Shown here: piece after piece, positions 46,473-53,731 of the stretch
Layout of the letters: each line of letters starts with the position of its first letter
Position numbering within the stretch: position 1 is the first letter of the stretch
Assembly (NCBI GenBank): GCA_011390275.1
Contig: JAABST010000011.1
Span: 1-64,000, forward strand
Direction of reading: 5' to 3'
Source of the DNA: Geitlerinema sp. S16
GTDB lineage: Bacteria > Cyanobacteriota > Cyanobacteriia > Cyanobacteriales > Geitlerinemataceae
Length of the DNA stretch: 64,000 nt
Translations under genes and position numbers: made by a program
The notes under the pieces: model-generated
The model's database searches: none
What the model was told of the DNA's origin: nothing
Seen by the model: only the letters and a program-made list of their open reading frames with translations

Positions 46473-47177
46473 TTAACTTGTAATCCGATCAATATCGGCA
46501 TTCGCGCCCAAAATCACCATCAGTTCCCCGGCTTTAAAGCGATGGTTGGAATCGGGGTTGATGTCAAATTTAGATTCATCTTCGCCGACCGCTAAAACGC
46601 TAATTCGGTAGTGTTTGCGGATGTCGGATTCGGCCAGGGTTTTTCCCGCGAGACGCTGCGGCACGATCGTCTCAACGATGCTGTGTTCCGGGTCTAGCTC
46701 AAACCGATCCAGGATACGCGGACGGGTCAACGATCGCGCTAGTTCGCAGCCCATTTCTCGCTCGGGAAACACAACGCGATCGGCGCCCACTTTTTTCAAC
46801 AGTTTGACGTGGGTGGCCGACGACGCCTTGGCGATGACGTGGCCGATGCCGCCTTCTTTGAGGTTGAGCGTCGTGATAATGCTTTCGGCGAGATAATTTC
46901 CGATCGCCACGATCGCAATATCAAACTCAAACACGCCCGCTTCCTTGAGGGCTGAAGGCTCGGTGCTGTCGAGCCGGACGGCGTGATCGGCGACGCGATC
47001 GGCGATCGCGCGATCGACCAATTTTTCATCGCGATCAATCGCCAGCACCTCGTAGCGCAGTTCATGCAGCGTCGAGCAGACGGCTCGTCCAAAGCGACCT
47101 AGGCCGACGACCACAAACTGTTGCTTGGTGTTGTTGTCTTGGAGTGAACGAAAAAAGTTAAGCGATCCGAGGTTCAT
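46473..47177 (-). CDS. ktrA: KtrA/TrkA-type potassium channel regulator
   Basis: 234 residues from the ATG at 47177; a longer frame begins at 47207. An RCK_N domain with the nucleotide-binding GLGRFGRAVCSTLHELRYEVLAID (Asp at the end binds the ribose) is followed by an RCK_C domain (LAGKTLAESDIRKHYRISVLAVGE). The protein is a cytosolic gating ring for a K+ uptake channel such as KtrB, which is not in the window. A perfect CRP-type palindrome lies 75 bp upstream of the start, so cAMP may control it. Confidence 0.93.
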   Translation of the reverse strand: MNLGSLNFFRSLQDNNTKQQFVVVGLGRFGRAVCSTLHELRYEVLAIDRDEKLVDRAIADRVADHAVRLDSTEPSALKEAGVFEFDIAIVAIGNYLAESIITTLNLKEGGIGHVIAKASSATHVKLLKKVGADRVVFPEREMGCELARSLTRPRILDRFELDPEHSIVETIVPQRLAGKTLAESDIRKHYRISVLAVGEDESKFDINPDSNHRFKAGELMVILGANADIDRITS

Positions 47178-47251
47178 AGTCGATCGAGGCAGGACATAAC
47201 GGGACACAATACCCGAAATAGTAGTCCCGATGGGACATCGTCGCGAATGAA

Positions 47252-47271
47252 ATTGTGAGATTGATCACAAT
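47252..47271. promoter_or_regulatory. CRP-type (SyCRP1) operator upstream of ktrA
   Basis: ATTGTGA GATTGA TCACAAT, a perfect 7-bp inverted repeat with a 6-bp spacer, contains the full CRP consensus TGTGA-N6-TCACA. It lies 75 bp before the chosen ktrA ATG and about 100 bp beyond the end of the metal-binding protein gene, so ktrA is the natural target. Several GCGGCTCGATC words lie beside it. Confidence 0.7.
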
Positions 47272-47369
47272 CTGTTGCTATCGCGGATTGATCGCGGCTC
47301 GATCGCGGCTCGATCGCCGATTCATTGCGAATTCATTGCGGCTCGATCGCAAAAGAGTTCGTGTTCGAC

Positions 47370-48323
47370 CTATGGCTCAAAGGGCGCACAGGAACCGCCC
47401 AGATTGATCGCGATCGAACAGGTATTGCTGACCATCATTTCGATGTAGGAATCGCCCGCGCTTCCCGGCGCACCGATCGAGTCTGAATATAGCTTCGGAT
47501 CAGCTAACTTAACCCCCGCCTCATCGGCCACCGTTTCGATGAGCTTCGGCGCGATCGTCGTCTCCGCAAAAATCGCTGGAAGCCCCGCCGTTTTGATCGC
47601 CTCGACCAGCGATCGTACCGTTTGAGCGCTGGGCTGCTCTTCGGTACTAATTCCGATTAATGTCCCAATAACTTCCAGACCATAGGCCGAGGCGTAATAC
47701 TGAAACGCATCATGGGTCGTGACGATCGCCCGTTGTCCCTCGGGAATGGTCATAATTTGCACGGGAATCCAGGCATCCAACCGACGTAAATCCGCCACGA
47801 TCGTCTCCGCATTTGCCGCAAAGGTGGCCGCTCCCTCCGGCTCTAGAGCGCTGAGGGCATCGCGAATCTTTTCCACCATGACGATCGCATTTTCGGCATC
47901 GCCCCACACGTGCGGATCGGCGACCCGCTGCCCATCTTTCTCCATCGCCAACGGCGCAATTTGCTCTCCTAGCGCCAGATACGGCACACCGCTTCCGGCT
48001 CCCACGATTAAATCCACCAAGGCCGGTTCGAGATTGTGGCCGCTGTAAAACACAAAATCCGCTTGCTCGATCGCGATACTGTCTGCCGGGACGGGTTCAT
48101 AGATATGGGGATCAGCGCCCGGTTCGAGCAAGCCCTGTAAATCGATGGCATCACCGCCCACCTGTGCCACCAGGTCAGCGACGATCGTACTGGTCGCGAC
48201 GATATTCGGCTTGTTGGGATCGTCGGCGATCGGCGGTGTCGTTGCGGACTGGCAGGCCGTCAGGGTCAGCGTGGTTAGTAGCGCCAGAGCAAGGCGCGAG
48301 GTGCAAGCGAATGGTTGAAGCAT
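47370..48323 (-). CDS. Metal ABC transporter binding lipoprotein (MntC/ZnuA family)
   Basis: 317 residues from ATG 48323; a GTG at 48326 is next to it. Signal peptide with lipobox LTACQ. It is a cluster 9 (A-1) metal-binding protein: ATSTIVADLVAQVGGD opening, metal ligands His in EPGADPHIYEP, His in DPHVWGDAEN, Glu in IFAETTIAP and Asp in LYSDSIG, the set seen in the manganese protein MntC rather than the three-His set of ZnuA. It has no long His-rich loop. Four Cys are present, of which the last two could form a disulfide. Mn2+ is the best guess. Confidence 0.9.
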   Translation of the reverse strand: MLQPFACTSRLALALLTTLTLTACQSATTPPIADDPNKPNIVATSTIVADLVAQVGGDAIDLQGLLEPGADPHIYEPVPADSIAIEQADFVFYSGHNLEPALVDLIVGAGSGVPYLALGEQIAPLAMEKDGQRVADPHVWGDAENAIVMVEKIRDALSALEPEGAATFAANAETIVADLRRLDAWIPVQIMTIPEGQRAIVTTHDAFQYYASAYGLEVIGTLIGISTEEQPSAQTVRSLVEAIKTAGLPAIFAETTIAPKLIETVADEAGVKLADPKLYSDSIGAPGSAGDSYIEMMVSNTCSIAINLGGSCAPFEP

Positions 48324-48556
48324 CACAATCGGGGAATGGATCGTCGGTATGTGCTGGGTGCTGGGCGTATATTCAGCCCATATTCAGCCCACAGGGCAAA
48401 AATCTTGGTTGAGCCTTGGGTAAGCCTATGGGTACAGATTAGGCTCTCATGAATGTCTCATTATTTTCATATTCTTCTCATTTTTTATTCATTTTTGACT
48501 AAACTAGAGTCATAATCCCCAGACCTGCACCTGATCGCTTGGCGATCGTTTTTTTC

Positions 48557-49321
48557 ATGGGCTTGACGACCGGTTTCGATAATCTACATACCCTGCCGCG
48601 CACGATCGCGATCGACGGGCTGAACGTCGCCTATCGTGAAGTCGAAGCCCTCCGCAATGTGAATTTGACGGTGAAGGCGGGACGAATGACGGGGATTATT
48701 GGGCCTAATGGTGCGGGAAAAAGCACGTTAATCAAGGCCATGTTTGGCTTGATTCCGTCGTCCTCGGGTCGCGTGCAGTTCGAGGGGGAAAATCTGGCCG
48801 AGCAGCGCGATCGAATTGCTTATGTGCCGCAACGCAGCGCGATCGACTGGACGTTTCCGGCGACGGTGCGCGACGTGGTGATGATGGGTCGTGTGCGCAA
48901 AACGGGCTGGTTTCGCCGGTTTTCACCGACGAGCCGACGCGCCGCGATCGCCGCGATCGAGCGGGTGGGCATGATGGATTTTCTCGATCGACCGATCGGC
49001 AATCTTTCGGGCGGTCAGCAGCAGCGCATTTTTTTGGCGCGATCGTTGGCGCAAGAGGCGGACATTTTTTGCTTTGATGAGCCGTTTACCGGCGTGGATA
49101 AAAAGACCGAAGCGATCCTATTTCAAATCTTTCATGAACTCGCCGATGCCGGTCAGGTTGTGCTGGTGGTGAACCACGATCTCGGCGAAGCGATCACCCA
49201 ATTTGATGACCTGATTTTGCTGAATCGTGAGGTGATCGCGAGCGGTAGTCGTCAAGCCGTGATGCAAACAGAGGCGATCGAACGCGCCTACGGTGGTCAT
49301 GTCAATTTCTATGCGGCGTAG
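48557..49321 (+). CDS. Metal ABC transporter ATP-binding protein
   Basis: 254 residues from ATG 48557; TTG 48539 would add six. Walker A GPNGAGKSTLIKA, signature LSGGQQQRIFLARSL, Walker B DIFCFDEPFTGVD and the His switch VVNHDLGEA are all intact. The Q-loop region VPQRSAIDWTFPATVRDVVMMG is typical of the Mn/Zn (MntA/ZnuC) subfamily. It is divergent from the binding protein, which fits one uptake system, but the permease expected next to it is missing. The shared 230-bp gap is AT-rich near 48450-48500 with ATGAAT/ATTCAT inverted words 30 bp apart, possibly a metalloregulator site. Confidence 0.93.
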   Translation: MGLTTGFDNLHTLPRTIAIDGLNVAYREVEALRNVNLTVKAGRMTGIIGPNGAGKSTLIKAMFGLIPSSSGRVQFEGENLAEQRDRIAYVPQRSAIDWTFPATVRDVVMMGRVRKTGWFRRFSPTSRRAAIAAIERVGMMDFLDRPIGNLSGGQQQRIFLARSLAQEADIFCFDEPFTGVDKKTEAILFQIFHELADAGQVVLVVNHDLGEAITQFDDLILLNREVIASGSRQAVMQTEAIERAYGGHVNFYAA

Positions 49322-49360
49322 TCGGACTAATCGACCTAAGACTGACGCAAACGTCCGACT

Positions 49361-49428
49361 ATGAACACTGAGCGGAGTCGTTGGCGTAGCCTTTGCGAAG
49401 CAAATAGTGCGGTGTTCGCTCAGAGCGG
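49361..49428. repeat. Dispersed palindromic repeat, copy B
   Basis: 68 bp between the ABC gene and the cNMP-binding gene. Arms CACTGAGCG / CGCTCAGAG surround the core GTCGTTGGCGTAGCCTTTGC and GAAGCAAATAGTGCGGTGTT. It is the best-preserved of the three copies. Confidence 0.7.
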
Positions 49429-49548
49429 CGATCTAAGTCTGTACACAGCCGGATTTCGCATGAGAGGTCGAATTTCTCACCCATTTTGCGTAAGCTCTGC
49501 CAGCTTCGCTCACTTGAATCAGCCGTTTTGAATGACGTATTTGAGCTG

Positions 49549-50100
49549 TTAAATTCCCGCCTTAAATCCCGTTTCCTGGGATGCTCCCGATCGCTCGACC
49601 AGCCAGCGAAACTTCGTGCGAACCAGTTCGAGATCGTCAGGTTCAAGCAAGTCGAAACGTTCATTTAGGACAACTTCAACGCCATAGCCTAAACGTCCAA
49701 CGGTGCCCCGCATTCGATCGGCTAAACAGGCGGAAATACCGAGATAAAACCGCGACGCAAAGCCGAGATCTTGACTCAGTTTTTTTGTGAGATGAAAGCG
49801 CGGAATTTCGAGAATCATCACATCGGCGATCGCGACCACCGTGGCGATCGGCATTTGATCATCCACAAAGGAAATTTCGCCCACGATTTCGCCGCTTGAG
49901 ACCCGCGCCAATTCACGATCCTCGATCGAGGTGAGACGAACACTCAGCGCCCCGGACAAAATGAAGTAAAGAGCGCTGATCGGTTGACCTTCATAGATCA
50001 GAGTGTCGCCGTTGGTTAACTTCCGCAGCTTGCCATGTTTCGCAAACCAATCGAGATCGTCATTATTCAGCTCTCGGAGGAGTAAAAGGGTATTTTTCAC
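49549..50100 (-). CDS. Cyclic-nucleotide-binding domain protein without HTH
   Basis: 183 residues from a GTG codon. Residues ~10-120 form a cNMP-binding beta-barrel (GDTLIYEGQPISALYFILSG, GEIVGEISFVDD). The phosphate-binding cassette GEIVGEISFVDDQMPIATVV lacks the Arg of cAMP-binding members (usually R-x-A), so binding of cAMP is uncertain. The C-terminal ~60 residues are helical and have no helix-turn-helix, so it is not a CRP-type transcription factor. Its partner is unknown. It may be an adaptor. Two cAMP cyclases are 7-11 kb away. Confidence 0.82.
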   Translation of the reverse strand: MKNTLLLLRELNNDDLDWFAKHGKLRKLTNGDTLIYEGQPISALYFILSGALSVRLTSIEDRELARVSSGEIVGEISFVDDQMPIATVVAIADVMILEIPRFHLTKKLSQDLGFASRFYLGISACLADRMRGTVGRLGYGVEVVLNERFDLLEPDDLELVRTKFRWLVERSGASQETGFKAGI

Positions 50101-50182
50101 GATCGAGCAAGCCTCACAAGCGTATTTCTAACTGTAGTGAACTCAGGTTAAGCAGGGACGATACACACCGGGGGGATACTAG

Positions 50183-50306
50183 GGGCTGTCATCAATTAAA
50201 TTTCTAGCGCTTACCCAGTAAGGGCTTCAGCCCCTAGCTTTTTTGTTGGGTCGGGCGTTCAACAGCTTACCCGATAAGGGTTCTACGATTAATTGATGAC
50301 ACGCCC
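50183..50306 (+). mobile_element. MITE-like element, copy 3
   Basis: 124 bp, with 18-bp terminal repeats GGGGCTGTCATCAATTAA and TTAATTGATGACACGCCC (2 mismatches in inverted form) and TA on each flank. No coding capacity. It lies between the cNMP-binding gene's promoter and the GspE gene's 3' end, 4 bp from the latter. Confidence 0.88.
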
Positions 50307-50310
50307 TAGC

Positions 50311-51999
50311 TTATCCTGTCGTCACGGCAACGGAGAGCGGAGCGGTGGGGGTTGTTCGCGTGCGTAGGGCGTTGCGGTGCAGGACTCTCAGGGCTTCATC
50401 GACCGTTGTGAGTCCGGCGATGATTTTTTCTAGGGCAGAGGTGCGAAAGGACACAAAACCGGTTTCTCGCAAATAGGCTTTCAGTTGGCCGAGCGTGCCG
50501 TCATAGATCAGCTCCTGGACGCGATCGTCCACATCGAGCAACTCGACGATCGCCTCGCGTCCGGCATAGCCCGATCCGAAGCAGTTAGCGCACCCTTTGC
50601 CCTTGCGCCACTGATCGACCGGAACTTCTCCCGGATGCAGCCCGAGCAAGCTCAACTCCTGAGGACTGGGGACATGGGGAGCCGCGCAGTGGGGACAGAC
50701 GCGACGCACGAGACGCTGGGCGACAATGCCGAGCAGCGCATCGCTAATCAAGCCCGGATCGGGGCCGAGATCTTTGAGGCGGGGAATCGCGCCGATCGCG
50801 TCATTTGTGTGCAGCGTCGTAAACACGAGGTGGCCGGTCAGTGCCGCGCGGATGGCGGTTTCGGCGGTATCATGATCGCGAATTTCGCCGATCATAATAA
50901 TGTCGGGATCTTGGCGCAAAATCGCTCGTAATCCCGCTGCAAACGTCATCCCGGCTCGTTCGTTGACCTGGGTTTGGGTAATATTGGGCAGCACATACTC
51001 CACTGGATTTTCCACGGTGACCACATTGACGGCTTCGCTGGCGATCGCCTGTAAGCTCGTGTACAACGTACTCGTTTTCCCGGAACCCGTCGGCCCCGTC
51101 AGGACGATCGTTCCCTGGGGCTGACTCAGCCAACTCCGATAGGTTTTTAACGCAGCGGGCGAAAATCCTAAATCATCGAGATTTACAAAGGGATTATCCT
51201 GCGGTAATAGCCGAATCACTGCCTTTTCGCGGTTTTCATCGCTACCCGTAATACAGGGCAACGTACTCACCCGCATATCCAAATTGCCGATTTCGCCATC
51301 GGCGGTGTACTGCTCGCCAATACGGCCATCCTGGGGTCTGCGACTTTCGGCAATATCGATCTCGGCCATCACCTTCAGCGCCACGATCACCCGGCGGGCG
51401 ATATCCGGCGGCAGGGTCATGATTTCTCGCAGGATGCCGTCAATGCGGTAGCGAACCCGAAGGCCGTCGGCTTCGGTGGGTTCGAGATGAATGTCGCTGG
51501 CTCGGTTGCGTAGGGCGGCGGAAATGATCGTCTTAATCCGGCCAATTTGATCAACGGCTAGATCAATGAAATGCGGCGTTGTTTCGGTTAAATCTTCGTT
51601 TTCAATGTTGCCCGTAATCGGATTGACCAGCGGAGCGGCGTCGATCGAGCGTGGGTCAATGGTCTGGGCGTGATACCAAGCGCTGTAGCTTTTTTGGGCG
51701 ATCGGAATGATGTTGATGTCCGTGAACGTGCGATCCTTGAGTTCGCGCAGCATGTCGGGCGTAAAGTCTACGGGAGTCCCCAGATAAAAGCAGTTGCGCC
51801 ATAACAACAGCGGAATCACCGACGGTAAGCGGGTCTTGTCGGGAAATTCGCGAAAAAAACGATAGCTCACGTCACGATCGAGCAGGGACAGATTGACAAT
51901 CCCGTTGTCGTCTACAAGCAAAGCGATCGCTTGGTGACAGTCGATTTTCTGTTGGCGAAGTTGTTGCCACGCCGATTGAGTTGCGGGAATGGCATTCAT
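50311..51999 (-). CDS. GspE/PilB-type secretion ATPase
   Basis: 562 residues from ATG 51999. The frame continues to 52128, but that stretch contains the terminator of the next gene, so it is not translated. N-terminal T2SSE_N-like part (~1-150), then the ATPase: RIKTIISAALRNRASDIHLEP, Walker A GPTGSGKTSTLY, Asp box, Walker B DPDIIMIGEIRD, His box TGHLVFTTLHTNDA, and a C-terminal four-Cys zinc site (CPHC ... CANC). It drives type IV pilus extension or type II secretion. It stands alone with no pilC, pilT or gsp neighbours, so it may be a paralogue of a main PilB encoded elsewhere. Confidence 0.92.
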   Translation of the reverse strand: MNAIPATQSAWQQLRQQKIDCHQAIALLVDDNGIVNLSLLDRDVSYRFFREFPDKTRLPSVIPLLLWRNCFYLGTPVDFTPDMLRELKDRTFTDINIIPIAQKSYSAWYHAQTIDPRSIDAAPLVNPITGNIENEDLTETTPHFIDLAVDQIGRIKTIISAALRNRASDIHLEPTEADGLRVRYRIDGILREIMTLPPDIARRVIVALKVMAEIDIAESRRPQDGRIGEQYTADGEIGNLDMRVSTLPCITGSDENREKAVIRLLPQDNPFVNLDDLGFSPAALKTYRSWLSQPQGTIVLTGPTGSGKTSTLYTSLQAIASEAVNVVTVENPVEYVLPNITQTQVNERAGMTFAAGLRAILRQDPDIIMIGEIRDHDTAETAIRAALTGHLVFTTLHTNDAIGAIPRLKDLGPDPGLISDALLGIVAQRLVRRVCPHCAAPHVPSPQELSLLGLHPGEVPVDQWRKGKGCANCFGSGYAGREAIVELLDVDDRVQELIYDGTLGQLKAYLRETGFVSFRTSALEKIIAGLTTVDEALRVLHRNALRTRTTPTAPLSVAVTTG

Positions 52000-52083
52000 G
52001 GATGAAGAACGGCGCTCCTGCGCGATCGAGGCGTGCGGGTCTGCTTCAAGCTTAACAAGTTCATTGCGAGCTACAGTTGTGAG

Positions 52084-52121
52084 CCACAAAAAAGCAGCCC
52101 CTTCGAGCTGCTTTTTTGTGG
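52084..52121 (-). terminator. Terminator downstream of the small 127-aa gene
   Basis: Perfect 15-bp stem CCACAAAAAAGCAGC (52084-52098) / GCTGCTTTTTTGTGG (52107-52121) with an 8-nt loop. The stem itself carries the A and T tracts, so it would work in both directions. It lies 113 bp after the stop at 52234 and rules out the longer start for the ATPase gene. Confidence 0.85.
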
Positions 52122-52233
52122 GATTCATTCAAACTTAGAATGTTAAGAATGCTGACAGGCAGCGGCCTAATCTTGAATAAATCTTTAGTGTGAAGCGACT
52201 CAGGCTGACGATCGCGCCGACCCTAACGGCTTC

Positions 52234-52617
52234 TTAACGCTTGATGTTGCGAGCCATCGAACGGAAGTCGATCGACTTATCCGCCGACGACGACGAGCTA
52301 CGAGTCGGAGTCGAAGCCGGAGCCGACTCAGGGCTTGACGATGAGGCAGACGAGGTATTCGTCGGTTTGCCGTCACCGTCGTAGACAACAGAAGCACCTT
52401 CGGAGGAAAACTGGCTAATCTTGCGTCGTCCACCGTAGTTCATCCCTTCCACTTTCGGGAAGGTGCGTTCCACGGCTTTGGGCTGACGCATATAGTCAAT
52501 ATCGCCAAAGGTTTTCGCCGAATCTGCATCGAGAAAGTATGCTTCTTTCGATTCCTTGGCTTGAACGGTGTTGTTGTCTTGCTCTTTAAGGCCAAACAGA
52601 CGTTGCAGGAATCCCAT
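52234..52617 (-). CDS. Conserved cyanobacterial protein, unknown function
   Basis: 127 residues. The N-terminal half is ordered: MGFLQRLFGLKEQDN, then the strongly conserved-looking YFLDADSAKTFGDIDYMRQP and RTFPKVEG. The rest is Ser/Pro/Thr-rich and ends in a short basic segment (SIDFRSMARNIKR). I recall this pattern from many cyanobacteria, where the role is unknown. A strong ribosome-binding site AAGGAGAG lies 11 nt before the ATG, and a strong terminator follows, suggesting solid expression from its own promoter. Confidence 0.8.
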   Translation of the reverse strand: MGFLQRLFGLKEQDNNTVQAKESKEAYFLDADSAKTFGDIDYMRQPKAVERTFPKVEGMNYGGRRKISQFSSEGASVVYDGDGKPTNTSSASSSSPESAPASTPTRSSSSSADKSIDFRSMARNIKR

Positions 52618-52949
52618 GACTCAATACTCTCCTTAATGAAAAACAATATTTTTATTGCGATTGATTAAATCATAGCAAAAAAGTATGAGAGTCGGTCTCA
52701 GAATCAAAACATTTTGGAGCCGGGAACTGAGCCGAATCGCAATGAGGGTCTATGGGTCTGGAATCACAGCTTAAGCGATTGTACCTATTGAGAAAAACCC
52801 GTAGAACGGAATGCCTGTTCACGCTTTAAAACGACGGGATTGATCGAACAAGCTATCAGGAAAGTTTACGTTTCTTGAGGCGAGTTTAGCGATTGAGTCG
52901 TGATATTCAGACCTGATTTTCAGGGTGGTTATGACAGGAGAAAATTACG
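52618..52949. other. Divergent gap, promoter region of 127-aa gene
   Basis: 332 bp. Nothing coding is visible. TGAGA GTCGG TCTCA at 52686-52700 is a small perfect inverted repeat about 70 bp upstream of the 127-aa gene and may be an operator. A ribosome-binding site AGGAG near 52937 serves the gene at 52950. Confidence 0.35.
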
Positions 52950-53690
52950 GTGTCTTCAGATTTTCAATCGCAACCGAATCCCGATTCCGAGTTCCGTCAC
53001 GGACAGCCCTCCGCTCGGAGCTGGGAGACGCTGCAAGCTCTGGAAATTACGTCGGCGGAGGTGCGCCACCTCTGCGGCTGCGATCCGTCTGAGCTATGGC
53101 GATCGAGCCTGCTACAGAATCGACGATCGTGGCTGATGTTTTGGTTTCAGGAGCTGATTCTCGCGATCGCCTTGACGCCGATCGTCACTGGCGGGGTCTA
53201 TTTATTTGTGATTCGTCCGCTGTTGGGAAACGAGGTGTACACCATCCTGTGGCCGGTATTGGCGTGTTTGGTGGTGATTCCGATCGCGATTATTGCAGGG
53301 CGGGGACTGTGGCGATCGCGATCCACGCCGCTGACGTTGGTGGCCTTGCTCGATGATCTCGATCGGTATCACGGAGCGCTGAAGGCGGTGGCGATCGCGG
53401 AGGAGTTGGCGGCAGCTCGCCATCAGGCGATCGATCCCGATGAGCGTGCTGCGGTGCTGTCGGCTCTAGAGCTGACGCGGGATGATTTGATCCGAGCCTT
53501 TTCGACGGATCGTATCCTCCGGGAAAATCGCGACTTTCTCGCGATCGATCTCGCCAGCTTTGGCGACAATCTCACGGCACTCCAAGCCCTACAAACCGAC
53601 GTGCAGGGACGGGACTATCAGGAAATTTTGCAGCGAACCGTGGCGATCGGGGCGAGTGTTCGGGATGAGATGCGAAAATTGCAGCACTAA
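52950..53690 (+). CDS. Two-span membrane protein of unknown function
   Basis: 246 residues from GTG 52950, supported by AGGAG ~9 nt upstream. Two membrane helices (~65-85 and ~95-120: LILAIALTPIVTGGVYLFVI and ILWPVLACLVVIPIAIIAG) are followed by a ~120-residue helical cytosolic domain with a regular ALELTRDDLIRAF-type pattern that may form a coiled coil. I do not recognise the family. Its stop lies 41 bp before the sugar kinase gene, so co-transcription is possible. Confidence 0.7.
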   Translation: MSSDFQSQPNPDSEFRHGQPSARSWETLQALEITSAEVRHLCGCDPSELWRSSLLQNRRSWLMFWFQELILAIALTPIVTGGVYLFVIRPLLGNEVYTILWPVLACLVVIPIAIIAGRGLWRSRSTPLTLVALLDDLDRYHGALKAVAIAEELAAARHQAIDPDERAAVLSALELTRDDLIRAFSTDRILRENRDFLAIDLASFGDNLTALQALQTDVQGRDYQEILQRTVAIGASVRDEMRKLQH

Positions 53691-53731
53691 CGTTTTCACG
53701 TCCCCTCACTGCGTCGCTCTAAATCAAAACC

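Noticed and set aside
48539..48556. TTG start six codons before the ABC ATPase ATG
   Set aside because: The ATG at 48557 is a better codon and the extra residues add nothing to the domain.
52000..52128. Extended N-terminus of the GspE-type ATPase
   Set aside because: The extension would have to be read through a perfect 15-bp terminator hairpin at 52084-52121.
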